From NCBI GenBank assembly GCA_001768235.1, contig MENK01000010.1:5540-57779 (forward strand): 52,240 nt of DNA, written 5' to 3'. Source of the DNA: Bacteroidetes bacterium GWB2_32_14 (GTDB taxonomy: Bacteria > Bacteroidota > Bacteroidia > Bacteroidales > UBA12077). The notes beneath the pieces are model-generated. The model did not search any database. It was given only the letters and a program-made list of their open reading frames with translations, and had not been told where the DNA came from. Below, piece by piece: positions 34,315 through 43,350 of this stretch (position 1 is its first letter; each line of letters starts with the position of its first letter). A program made the translations under genes and the position numbers.

Positions 34315-35643
34315 ATGAAAGATTTAACCAAAGGTAAAGAGAGTTCGCTTATCTTAAAGTTTGCAATGCCAATGTTGCTGGGTAATGTGTTTCAACAATT
34401 GTATAATGTTGTTGATAGCGTAGTTGTTGGTAATTTTATAGGTAAAGAAGCCCTTGCTGCTGTGGGATCATCATTTCCGATAATCTTTGCTTTCCTTTCG
34501 TTAATTATTGGAATTGCTACAGGAAGCACTATTGTTATTGCCCAGTACTTTGGAGCGAAAGATATTGAAAAAGTTAAGAGAACAATAAACACGTTATTTA
34601 TCTTCCTGATTATCGCTTCAATTACAGTAAGTATTATATCTATTTATTTTAGTGAAGATTTATTCAGGTTATTGAAATTACCTGATGAAATAATACCCCA
34701 GGCAAAAATCTATTTCAATATTTTTATGGGAGGTATTCTCTTTTCGTTCGGGTTTAATGGCATAAGTGCCATATTAAGAGGTTTAGGCGATTCAAAAACA
34801 CCACTCTACTTTTTAATAATATCTACACTTGTTAATATTGTTTTAGATCTGTTATTTGTTTTGGTTTTTAAATGGGGTATAGCAGGAGTGGCTATTGCAA
34901 CAGTAATTTCGCAGTGTGGTGCATTTGTAAGTGCAGTTATCTATCTAAATCGTACACACAAAATTATCAGGTTCAGCATTAAAAATTTAACCTTCGATCG
35001 CGATATTTTTTTCAAAAGTATTCGCATAGGCTTGCCAACAGGCATACAACAAACATTTGTAGCTGTAGGAATGATGGCATTAATCAGCATAGTTAACCGG
35101 TTTGGTACCAATGTTATTGCTGCTTATTCTGTTGCTACACGAATAGATTCTCTGGCATCGATGCCGGCAATGAATTTTTCTGCTGCATTATCAACTTTTG
35201 TTGGTCAGAATATTGGGGCTAAAAAAATTGACAGGGTAAGATCCGGATTTTTAGCCACACTTAAAATGTCGTCTATTTTATCTGTTATAGTTTCAGCAGT
35301 TGTATTAATTTTTGGTGATTTTATAGTACGATTATTTACAACCGACCCCGAAGTTATTCGCATTGGTAAAGAATACCTGGTTATTGTAGGGGCGTTCTAT
35401 ATTGTTTTTTCATCAATGTTCGTTATTGCAGGTGTGATGCGTGGTGCAGGTGATACATTAATACCCATGTTTATTTCGCTCATTGCACTCTGGGTAATTC
35501 GAATACCTGTTGCATGGGTACTTTCAAGAGAAATTGGTGAAGCTGGTATTTGGTGGGCTATTCCTATAGGCTGGAGTGTGGGTATAATTTTATCCTATAT
35601 TTACTATAAAACAGGTAACTGGAAGAAAAAATCAGTTATATAA
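34315..35643 (+). CDS. MATE-family multidrug efflux transporter
   Basis: A 442-aa protein with twelve membrane helices in two six-helix halves, beginning SSLILKFAMPMLLGNVFQQL and QLYNVVDSVVVGNFIGKEAL, the opening of NorM/DinF-like MATE transporters. The second half repeats the pattern from about 235 (IGLPTGIQQTFVAVGMMAL). It exports cationic drugs or metabolites using a sodium or proton gradient. It is transcribed alone. A substrate cannot be named. Confidence 0.94.
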   Translation: MKDLTKGKESSLILKFAMPMLLGNVFQQLYNVVDSVVVGNFIGKEALAAVGSSFPIIFAFLSLIIGIATGSTIVIAQYFGAKDIEKVKRTINTLFIFLIIASITVSIISIYFSEDLFRLLKLPDEIIPQAKIYFNIFMGGILFSFGFNGISAILRGLGDSKTPLYFLIISTLVNIVLDLLFVLVFKWGIAGVAIATVISQCGAFVSAVIYLNRTHKIIRFSIKNLTFDRDIFFKSIRIGLPTGIQQTFVAVGMMALISIVNRFGTNVIAAYSVATRIDSLASMPAMNFSAALSTFVGQNIGAKKIDRVRSGFLATLKMSSILSVIVSAVVLIFGDFIVRLFTTDPEVIRIGKEYLVIVGAFYIVFSSMFVIAGVMRGAGDTLIPMFISLIALWVIRIPVAWVLSREIGEAGIWWAIPIGWSVGIILSYIYYKTGNWKKKSVI

Positions 35644-35668
35644 TTTGTAATTGAGTTGCTATGTCAAT

Positions 35669-36196
35669 TTATTCAATTGCATATTCAATGGTTTCCTGTT
35701 TATTGATTTCACGTTCTGAACAATTTATTTCGTCCCAAATACAATACAAATAATCCACTTCGTTGCAGCCGTTTAATAAACATTCCTTTTTGTAATCGGT
35801 AAGTTCAAAAAATTCTTTTTCGCCTGTTTTTACAATCATAACTTCTTGTCCAACCATATCAACAAATAATTTTATTTTTGATTTTAACTTAAATTCATTA
35901 AGAATTTTATTTACAAATTCTTCTGAAATTTCTATCGGGAATATACCAATACTCATTGCCTTGACACAAAAAACATCGGGAAATCGGGATGATATTATGA
36001 TTCTGAAACCAGCTTCGTACATTGATTGAACTGCAAAATCATAATCAGAAACAACACCGGTAGAATTTTCAAGAACTAAAATTTTATCTAATCTATTCGA
36101 ATTGATATTCCCGGGATTAAAATGCTCAACTTCGAAGTTTTCCATTTTAGATGCTAAAATACCTGATGTCAGTGTAGAATATTTATCAATGCTCAT
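35669..36196 (-). CDS. LeuD-like aconitase-swivel protein lacking the active-site motif
   Basis: A 175-aa protein that aligns by eye with the small subunit of 3-isopropylmalate dehydratase along its length. DKYSTLTSGILASKMENFEV matches the LeuD N-terminus, YEAGFRIIISSRFPDVFCVK matches the DYGFRAVIAPxFADIF block, GIFPIEISEEFV matches GLLPVxLSEEEV, and FELTDYKKECLLNG matches the C-terminal FxIxxFxKxxLLxG block. The substrate-binding NFGCGSSREHA motif is replaced by NSTGVVSDYDFA (44-55), so catalysis as a dehydratase is unlikely. No leuC is near. It may be a repurposed paralogue (a regulator or binding protein) or a decaying copy, but the frame is intact. Confidence 0.7.
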   Translation of the reverse strand: MSIDKYSTLTSGILASKMENFEVEHFNPGNINSNRLDKILVLENSTGVVSDYDFAVQSMYEAGFRIIISSRFPDVFCVKAMSIGIFPIEISEEFVNKILNEFKLKSKIKLFVDMVGQEVMIVKTGEKEFFELTDYKKECLLNGCNEVDYLYCIWDEINCSEREINKQETIEYAIE

Positions 36197-36505
36197 GATT
36201 CAATTTGTGTTGATTTTAAATAAAAATTCAAAACAAAGAAGCAAATTTGGTAAATTAGAAATCATCATGTTTAAAGCGGAAATAAATCCAATTAAGAATA
36301 ATGAATCAAATTCCTTTTTTTGCTTACATTTGTTTTGAATTACTTTCCAAAAATAACCGACCAAAAGTATTTTTTGTATCTTAACAAGAAAAACAAAATA
36401 TTTTATGATTTACGATGCCCAGTGAATTTTTTTATCCATAGTATAAACGCGTAAATTGCAGATTTACTATGGATTATAATAGCATAAACTAAAATTTTTA
36501 TTACA
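36197..36505. other. 309-bp intergenic region with a 10-bp inverted repeat
   Basis: No gene is supported here. TACATTTG (36325-36332) resembles a -7 box for the gene at 36506. ATCCATAGTA (36434-36443) and TACTATGGAT (36465-36474) form a perfect inverted repeat around 21 nt, ending 31 bases before the start codon. It could be an operator or a leader hairpin. Confidence 0.5.
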
Positions 36506-38062
36506 ATGTCTAACAAAAATTCCGATCCGCTTTTCCAGTTAATAAAATCGCTAACCAAGGCAGAGAAGAGATATTTTAAATTGTATGTTACCCGCCGGAG
36601 AAGCGCCGAAGATACTTTGTTCATAAAACTTTTCGATTTAATTGATAAGCAAAAGGATTATGATGAGATAAAAATTCTGGAAAAGGAAAAATCAATAAAA
36701 AGTCAGCAGTTATCAAATTTAAAAGCACATTTATACCGTCAAATACTTAAAAGCCTGAGAAGCTTTAATCCCGATGAGGATATTGAAATCAGAATACGCG
36801 AACTTCTTGACCATTCGACCATATTATATAACAAATGTCTTTATGAACAGTGTGTTAAAACCCTCGAGAAGGCAAAACAATTGACCGAAAGTAATGATAA
36901 AAGCACGTTGTTGTTCGAAGTTGTAGAATTTGAAAAGCGCCTGGTAACAAAATTCATTCGTACAAATATCGAAGACAAAGTAAGTGAGATTATTAAAATA
37001 TCAGATCAGATAAAGGAGAAAATTAGCAATATCAGTACTTTCTCGAATTTAACTATAAAGCTCTATTCTTTTTACCTTAAAATTGGATTCTTACGAAATC
37101 ATAAAGATTTTGAGCTTGTTAACAGTTTTCTGTACTCTACCCTTCCTGTATTTCAGGAAGATAAACTTTCGTTCGATGAGAAAATGTATCTCTACAATTC
37201 GTTTGTAGGGTATTATTTCTTTATACAGGATTTTGAACGTGGACATGAATATGCCAAAAAATGGGTAGCACTTTTCGATGAAAATAAACAGTTTATACCA
37301 TCGAAGATTGAAATGTACATTAAAGCCATAAATAACCTTTTGGTTTCACAATCAAAGCTTCATGGTTACGATGAATTTATTGCAACAACACTAAAGTTAG
37401 ATTCCATAAAAGATTTCCCGGAATTAAAACTTACTGAAAATGTTAAATTACAGCTTTTTAAATATTCATCAACTCATAAAATTAACAGGTATTTTTTGTT
37501 GGGAAAATTTACCGAAGGTTCCAAAATAATCCCGGAGATAGCCGAAAGTCTTGAGAAATATGAACATCTTTTAGATACGCATTATATTACTATTTTTTAT
37601 TACAAATTTGCATGCATGTATTTTGGTGATGATAATTACCATAAAACCATCTTCTGGCTGAATAAGATTATAAATATGAAAGATGTGGATATACGTTCCG
37701 ATATCCATGGTTTTGCAAGAATTCTGAATCTTATTTGCCATTATGAATTGGGTAACTTTGATTTGGTTGATTATTATTTACGGTCAACCTATCGTTTTCT
37801 GATCAAGAAAAATGATTTGCATGTATTTCAAAAGATATTACTTCGCTTTGTTCGAAAACTAAGCTCCATTACACGAGATCAGCTAACAGATGCTTTTAAA
37901 GAATTACGCGAACAATTACTGCCTTTAAACGAGAAGTTCTACGAACGCCGCCCGTTTATATACTTTGATATTATTTCGTGGCTCGAAAGTAAAATTGAAA
38001 ACAGAAGTAACCAGGAAATAATTCGTGAGAAAGTTCTACGAAAAATTAGTAATAATCAATAA
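36506..38062 (+). CDS. large alpha-helical repeat-like protein (TPR-like), unknown function
   Basis: A 518-aa soluble protein without signal or membrane helices. It opens with SLTKAEKRYFKLYVTRR and LFDLIDKQKDYDE and is then almost entirely helical, with many charged residues. It resembles degenerate TPR or helical-repeat scaffolds that are widespread but unnamed in Bacteroidota. No enzymatic motif. It follows the leader region with an inverted repeat described separately. A binding or assembly role is likely only by analogy. Confidence 0.85.
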   Translation: MSNKNSDPLFQLIKSLTKAEKRYFKLYVTRRRSAEDTLFIKLFDLIDKQKDYDEIKILEKEKSIKSQQLSNLKAHLYRQILKSLRSFNPDEDIEIRIRELLDHSTILYNKCLYEQCVKTLEKAKQLTESNDKSTLLFEVVEFEKRLVTKFIRTNIEDKVSEIIKISDQIKEKISNISTFSNLTIKLYSFYLKIGFLRNHKDFELVNSFLYSTLPVFQEDKLSFDEKMYLYNSFVGYYFFIQDFERGHEYAKKWVALFDENKQFIPSKIEMYIKAINNLLVSQSKLHGYDEFIATTLKLDSIKDFPELKLTENVKLQLFKYSSTHKINRYFLLGKFTEGSKIIPEIAESLEKYEHLLDTHYITIFYYKFACMYFGDDNYHKTIFWLNKIINMKDVDIRSDIHGFARILNLICHYELGNFDLVDYYLRSTYRFLIKKNDLHVFQKILLRFVRKLSSITRDQLTDAFKELREQLLPLNEKFYERRPFIYFDIISWLESKIENRSNQEIIREKVLRKISNNQ

Positions 38063-38165
38063 AATACCTGTGTATAACCTTTTGATTATTACTAAGTTTC
38101 GCTATTGTGCCTTTTGTTGAATAATCTCTAATAAACACAGAGTTTTACAATGCATAGAACATTCT

Positions 38166-38396
38166 TTAATCGTTAACACATTGTAAAACGTTTAATAAAT
38201 CCCTCTCTCTTGTTGTTAAACAGTATTGATGTGATGACAACAATTCTAATATCTCTTTACCCGAAAGAGTTTCAATAAAAACTATACGGTCTCTGATTTC
38301 TATTTCCCTAAGTGTTTTAAATGGGCAATTTTCAATTTCAATTTTAAATGGGCAATTAAATATTAAACCAAATAAGTACGACTTGCATTTATCCAT
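38166..38396 (-). CDS. small protein with a duplicated NCPFK motif
   Basis: A 76-aa protein, not recognised with certainty. NCPFK occurs twice, nine residues apart from start to start (FNCPFKIEIENCPFKTLREI), and the rest reads FIETLSGKEILELLSSHQYCLTTRERD, a helix pair ending in a cysteine. The pattern (NCPFxxLREI, HxxCLxxRE) looks selected and not random. It lies 43 bp downstream of the FtsX permease gene on the same strand, but codes in the low-complexity gap after it, so expression is uncertain. Confidence 0.5.
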   Translation of the reverse strand: MDKCKSYLFGLIFNCPFKIEIENCPFKTLREIEIRDRIVFIETLSGKEILELLSSHQYCLTTRERDLLNVLQCVND

Positions 38397-38439
38397 ATTT
38401 AATCCATAACACTAAAACAATGATTCATATTAAAAATAT

Positions 38440-40785
38440 TTATTCGTAACGTAAACTTTCAACCGGGTTTTTGGATGCAACCCTATAGCTTTGCCAACTT
38501 ACTGTTAATAAAGTTATTACAAGCACGATAATGCCTGACAGAACAAAAATCCACCATGAAAGCTGGGTTCTGTAAACAAAGTTCTGCAACCATTTTGTTG
38601 CTATATAATAAGCTACAGGACATGCAATGATGTAGGCTGTTACAACCCATTTAATAAACTCACTAGTAAGCATGTTTACAATGTTACTTGATGATGCTCC
38701 AAGAGTTTTGCGAATACCAATTTCTTTGGTTCGTTGTTCTGTTGCAAAAACACTTATCCCGAATAAACCCAGGCATGAGATAAATATTGCCAGGAAGGAA
38801 AAATAACAAAAAAGCTTACCTGTTCTAACTTCTGAATAATAAAGTTTATCGAATCGTTGGGCAAGAGTTGAATACTCAAAGGCTCTGTCGGTAACGATCT
38901 TTTTATATTCTGACTCTATATAACTTATGATTTCTGCCATACGCTCACCTTTTACTTTTATTAAAAGCTGATATGTTGGCTCATTAAAAAATGCGGCTAA
39001 CTTAATATCTTCAGAGAAATGATGTGAATGAAAATTTTCGGTTATCCCTATTATCTCATAAGGTTTCTCTCTATAAAAAATTCTTTTACCTATAATATTT
39101 TCCTGTCCTATATATTCCGCGAATTTCTGATTAATGACTATTGATGAATTATTGATGTTTTCATCATAAAAAAATCTGCCCTTTAAGAGTTTTATTTTCA
39201 ATGTATTTAAGTAATCAGAATCTGAATTAATTCGTATTACTTTTAAATTATTTGAAGTGTTTTTACTATCCCACGACCATGAATCAGGCCATCCTCCGCC
39301 AATTGGATCGTTTCCATTTGTAACAGATAGTATATTTGCATTTTTTAGAATTTCATGTTTAAATATTTTTACATTATCGCCAAGATACGAGGAGTTAATC
39401 ATGATAACATTTTCTTTATCGAAGCCAAGGTTCTTGGAGTAGATGTAGTTTATCTGCTTTAAAATTATACTGGAAAAGATGATAAGAATAATAGAAATTA
39501 TAAATTGAAAAATTACCAGAAACTTTCTTGGAGATATTCCCCTGGGTTTGTATTTTGTACTCCCTTTAATGATTTCATGCTGATATGAAGTTATGTATAA
39601 ATATGGATAATAAGTCGAAATAAAGCTGGTGATACTAATAATTGCAATTGCAACAAGTAAAAATTGTGGTTCGAAATAATGAATTCTTATATTTTTCCCG
39701 GTAAGATTGTTAAATACCGGACGGATAACTTCGATTAAAATAATAGCTATGTAAAATGATATTAATGTAAATACTATTGCTTCGGTTAAGAAGTTGGAAA
39801 ATAATCTTTTACGACTTATCCCAAGAACTTTTTTAATACCAATATCTTTAATTTTTTTAACCGATCGGGCTGTAGTAAGGTTCATATAATTAATACTGGC
39901 AATAAGTAAAATCAATATGGCGATAAATACAAGAATATATATGAGCTTACGATTACCATGGTTCGGATTATTAAAGAATGTTAAATTTGAATTCAGATGA
40001 AGTTTTACCAATGGAAACAAATAGGAAGAATATTGACTTTTATTGAGTACATCTTTAAATATGGTTGAAACTTTTTTATTAATCAGCTTTAAATCAGAAT
40101 TTTTATCCAGAAGTACAAACGTAACATATATTGAAACATTCCAATTGTCAAGGTAGTTTTTTTCTTCGAGCAAAAAAGGAACAATAAAGTCGAGTTTTAT
40201 CGTGGAGTTTTTTGGAAAATCCTTGTAAACGCCTGTTATTGTAACGGTTTTAAAAACATTACCAGAAGCTTTGATTTTTAAAATTTCACCAACAGGATTC
40301 TTATCTCCAAAGTACCTGTTAGCCATATTCTCTGAAATAACAATAGATTCAGGATTCGTTAATGCATTGTTTTTGTCTCCCTGTATAAAAGGGATTTTAA
40401 AAATATCAAAGAAAGAAGCATCTGCCGAAGCTCCTTTCTCTTTAAAGGAATCATTTTCTTTTTGTATTAACCCTCCGGTATAAAAATATTCAACGCGGAC
40501 TGCTTTTTCGATATCAGGAATGTTGTTTACAAGATAATCAGCCATTGGGGCAGGGCTTTCAACAAAGTCTATACTGTTTCCCTGATCGTCATAATTTTTA
40601 TTAATAAGCATGTAAATGTTACCTGCATTTTCATAAAACCGATCATAGCTTAGTTCGTCCCATACCCATAGCATGATAAGGATTGTAGCCGTTAACCCCA
40701 ACGATAAACCAAATATATTTATAAATGAAAAGAATTTATTTCTAAAAACATTCCGGAGTATTATTTTAAATTCATAGAGGAACAT
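38440..40785 (-). CDS. FtsX/MacB-type ABC transporter permease (second of pair)
   Basis: A 781-aa permease. One N-terminal helix (about 20-42), a large periplasmic MacB_PCD domain, three helices (about 285-305, 335-355, 380-400) and a second periplasmic and three-helix unit end in ASKNPVESLRYE. EQRTKEIGIRKTLGAS is the coupling-helix region that contacts the ATPase. Such proteins move substrates from the periplasm by mechanotransmission, or respond to envelope stress, with a LolD/MacB-type ATPase. No ATPase gene adjoins. It is 46 bp downstream of its paralogue and probably in the same operon. Confidence 0.93.
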   Translation of the reverse strand: MFLYEFKIILRNVFRNKFFSFINIFGLSLGLTATILIMLWVWDELSYDRFYENAGNIYMLINKNYDDQGNSIDFVESPAPMADYLVNNIPDIEKAVRVEYFYTGGLIQKENDSFKEKGASADASFFDIFKIPFIQGDKNNALTNPESIVISENMANRYFGDKNPVGEILKIKASGNVFKTVTITGVYKDFPKNSTIKLDFIVPFLLEEKNYLDNWNVSIYVTFVLLDKNSDLKLINKKVSTIFKDVLNKSQYSSYLFPLVKLHLNSNLTFFNNPNHGNRKLIYILVFIAILILLIASINYMNLTTARSVKKIKDIGIKKVLGISRKRLFSNFLTEAIVFTLISFYIAIILIEVIRPVFNNLTGKNIRIHYFEPQFLLVAIAIISITSFISTYYPYLYITSYQHEIIKGSTKYKPRGISPRKFLVIFQFIISIILIIFSSIILKQINYIYSKNLGFDKENVIMINSSYLGDNVKIFKHEILKNANILSVTNGNDPIGGGWPDSWSWDSKNTSNNLKVIRINSDSDYLNTLKIKLLKGRFFYDENINNSSIVINQKFAEYIGQENIIGKRIFYREKPYEIIGITENFHSHHFSEDIKLAAFFNEPTYQLLIKVKGERMAEIISYIESEYKKIVTDRAFEYSTLAQRFDKLYYSEVRTGKLFCYFSFLAIFISCLGLFGISVFATEQRTKEIGIRKTLGASSSNIVNMLTSEFIKWVVTAYIIACPVAYYIATKWLQNFVYRTQLSWWIFVLSGIIVLVITLLTVSWQSYRVASKNPVESLRYE

Positions 40786-40831
40786 AGATTTACTATTTTA
40801 AGTTATTAAATATTCATGTTTTTATTATATA

Positions 40832-43156
40832 TTATTCGTACCGTAAACTTTCAACCGGGTTTTTGGATGCTGCTTTGTAAGCCCGGTAAAATACAGACAT
40901 GGAAGAAATAACTATGGCTATTAGTATTGATACTGCAAATACCCACCATGATATTTTGACTGGATAAGCAAAATTCTGCAACCATACAGACAGAATATAA
41001 TATGAAAGTGGTGTAGCTATTATACCCGAGATAAGAATTAATTGAATAAACTCTTTCGAAAATAAAGAAATAATGCTCCTGATATTTGCCCCATGTGCTT
41101 TCCGTACGCCAATTTCTTTTGTTCGTTGCTCTGCCATAAAACTTATAAGTCCAAATAAACCCAGGCAGGCAATAAAAATGCTAAATGCTGCAAAGTATCC
41201 TAGTAATTTAGTCAGGCGTTCTTCATTTTTGTAATGGGAATCGAATATTTCATCTACGAATTTATATTCAAATGGGAAATTTGAAGTCATGCTATTCCAA
41301 ACTTCTTCAATCTTTTTAAGCGTTTCCGGCATTCCTATTGGAGATATTTTTATACTTATATTTGATTCTTTATTACCAAAGAGCATAAGAAGAGGTTCAA
41401 TGGCTCCTTGCTGAGAATTATATATAAAATCATTAACAATTCCAATACATCTATATCCATTAAAGTTTTTTTCAAATAAATTATCAAAACCCATATATTT
41501 AACTGCTGTTTCATTTAAAAGAAATTTCTTTTTATTCGTTTCAGGATTGTTTTTTGAAAACCCCTCTCCATCAATAATATGAATCCCGTAAAAATCAGCA
41601 TAATTGGCATCAATGGTTACATATCTTACCTTTATCTCTCTTCCATCAATTATAAAATTTAATCCTCCACCAAAACCACCCGGAGCTCCCGTACCCATAC
41701 AAACATCTTCAACAGATGGAATTCTGGAAACTTTTTCTGAAAAAACAGAAGCATTATCATATACTTCGGCACTAAGATTTATTGACAATATATGATCTTT
41801 ATTTATTCCAAGATCCATATTGCGCCAATAGTTTAATTGCTGATATACTACTATGGTTCCTGTAATTAAAGCAATAGTGATTATGAATTGAAAAACCATT
41901 AATCCTTTTTTGAATAACCCAATTCCTTTAATATTAGCCAGTTTGCCTTTAAGCACTTTTATAGGAGAAAGTTTTGTTAAATAAAATGCAGGATATATGC
42001 CGCTGATAAATGCTATTAATACAGCTGTCAGTATGGAGATAATATTAAACGGGTAGGCATAAAAAGTTTTTACCTGCAAACTATATTGCAGCATATTATT
42101 AAAAGCTGGGATAAATAATTCTGCAAGAATATAACCAAAAACTAATGCCAGAATACAAATTAGAACTGTTTCAACCATAAACTGAATTATAAGGCTTCGA
42201 CGGTGAGCCCCCAGGGTTTTATAAATGCCAATACTTAATGCTCTTTTTGCAGACATTGATGTTGACAGGTTTATATAATTAATCATTGCAATTATGATTA
42301 TAATTAAGGCAATTGCTAAGAATAGGTACACGATTTGCTTTTTACCATGTCTTACATAATCATCGTTAATTTCGTTGTTAAAATAGATGTCTGAAAATTC
42401 CTGAAGATAAAATTCTGACTCTCCTTCAAATCTTTCGTCTAAATCTTTTCTTAACCTTTCGTCAAGCTCCTTTTTGTTTATATTTTCGTTTAACATGATC
42501 AATGTTGAAAAAGACCCGTTACCATCATCAATTGTAACATCATATTCAGGAAATCCCCATAAAAATTTTATTGAAGGGAAATTCGCAATTACATCATGTT
42601 TAAAACTTGAATTGGAAGGGTAATCTTCAAATACACCTTCTACAATGTAGTCGTGTGTATTCTCAATCCTCATTATTTGACCCAAAGGATTGGTATCTCC
42701 AAAAAGTTTCTGCGCAATTTTTTGCGATATAATAATGGATTGATTTGTACATAATAATTTATTCGTATTTCTTTTTATTATGTTAATCGAAAACATATTT
42801 AGGAATGAAGAATCAAGGAAAGCAACATTTTCGATTTTTATAGATTGACTATTATTATATTGGAATATGTTTTCCGTTTTAAAATATTGCGATACATATT
42901 TTACTTCGGGGTATTTATTAATAATATATTTGCCATAGGTGGCTGCAGTATAAGCACTTTTATCCTTGTTTTCGACCAACCGGTATAAACTGGTTAAATT
43001 TTCCTGATTATTATCTACAGTAAGCTCATTATAAACATACAAGAGAATTAATATTGCTATGGCAAAACTTAAAGCTAAGCCTCCCAAATTAATAAATGTG
43101 TATAACTTATTGTTAGATAGTCTTTTAATTGATAGTTTGATATTCTGTAGCAACAT
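40832..43156 (-). CDS. FtsX/MacB-type ABC transporter permease (first of pair)
   Basis: A 774-aa paralogue of the preceding permease with the same layout of periplasmic domains and helices, ending in the same SKNPVESLRYE. The start is placed at the ATG giving MLLQNIKLSIKRLSNNKLY, the usual N-terminus. The ATG 24 bases upstream would fall at or before the transcript start predicted from the sigma-54 promoter at 43188. EQRTKEIGVRKAHGAN is the coupling motif. It is divergent from the NtrC-type regulator gene and likely under its control. Confidence 0.93.
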   Translation of the reverse strand: MLLQNIKLSIKRLSNNKLYTFINLGGLALSFAIAILILLYVYNELTVDNNQENLTSLYRLVENKDKSAYTAATYGKYIINKYPEVKYVSQYFKTENIFQYNNSQSIKIENVAFLDSSFLNMFSINIIKRNTNKLLCTNQSIIISQKIAQKLFGDTNPLGQIMRIENTHDYIVEGVFEDYPSNSSFKHDVIANFPSIKFLWGFPEYDVTIDDGNGSFSTLIMLNENINKKELDERLRKDLDERFEGESEFYLQEFSDIYFNNEINDDYVRHGKKQIVYLFLAIALIIIIIAMINYINLSTSMSAKRALSIGIYKTLGAHRRSLIIQFMVETVLICILALVFGYILAELFIPAFNNMLQYSLQVKTFYAYPFNIISILTAVLIAFISGIYPAFYLTKLSPIKVLKGKLANIKGIGLFKKGLMVFQFIITIALITGTIVVYQQLNYWRNMDLGINKDHILSINLSAEVYDNASVFSEKVSRIPSVEDVCMGTGAPGGFGGGLNFIIDGREIKVRYVTIDANYADFYGIHIIDGEGFSKNNPETNKKKFLLNETAVKYMGFDNLFEKNFNGYRCIGIVNDFIYNSQQGAIEPLLMLFGNKESNISIKISPIGMPETLKKIEEVWNSMTSNFPFEYKFVDEIFDSHYKNEERLTKLLGYFAAFSIFIACLGLFGLISFMAEQRTKEIGVRKAHGANIRSIISLFSKEFIQLILISGIIATPLSYYILSVWLQNFAYPVKISWWVFAVSILIAIVISSMSVFYRAYKAASKNPVESLRYE

Positions 43157-43187
43157 ATCGTGAAATTTTTGGGTTTGCAATAATCAA

Positions 43188-43203
43188 ACCAATACGTGTG
43201 CCA
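43188..43203 (-). promoter_or_regulatory. sigma-54 (-24/-12) promoter for the permease operon
   Basis: Read on the - strand: TGGCAC, five bases, TTGGT. The consensus is TGGCAC-N5-TTGCW; the -24 element is perfect and the -12 element differs only in C to G. The predicted start site, near 43177, leaves a 21-nt leader to the ATG at 43156. The neighbouring NtrC-type activator gene supports it. Confidence 0.72.
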
Positions 43204-43270
43204 TTGTTTAATAACTAGTTGTTTATTAAAGTTTTAATAGTTCTGTATTCATTCGAAATTCAGATAAATT

Positions 43271-43311
43271 GTTCAGAAACTGAACGATTGTTTTTAATTA
43301 TTGAACAATAA
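43271..43311. promoter_or_regulatory. two palindromes, likely activator (enhancer) sites
   Basis: GTTCAGAAACTGAAC (43271-43285) and TTATTGAACAATAA (43298-43311) are perfect palindromes that share the half-site TTGTTCA/TGAACAA. Their centres are about 100 and 127 bp upstream of the predicted sigma-54 start site, the usual distance for an enhancer-binding protein. They also lie upstream of the regulator gene itself, so autoregulation is possible. Confidence 0.62.
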
Positions 43312-43350
43312 CATGTAATTTTATCGAAAATAGCTTATAAATCATACAAA

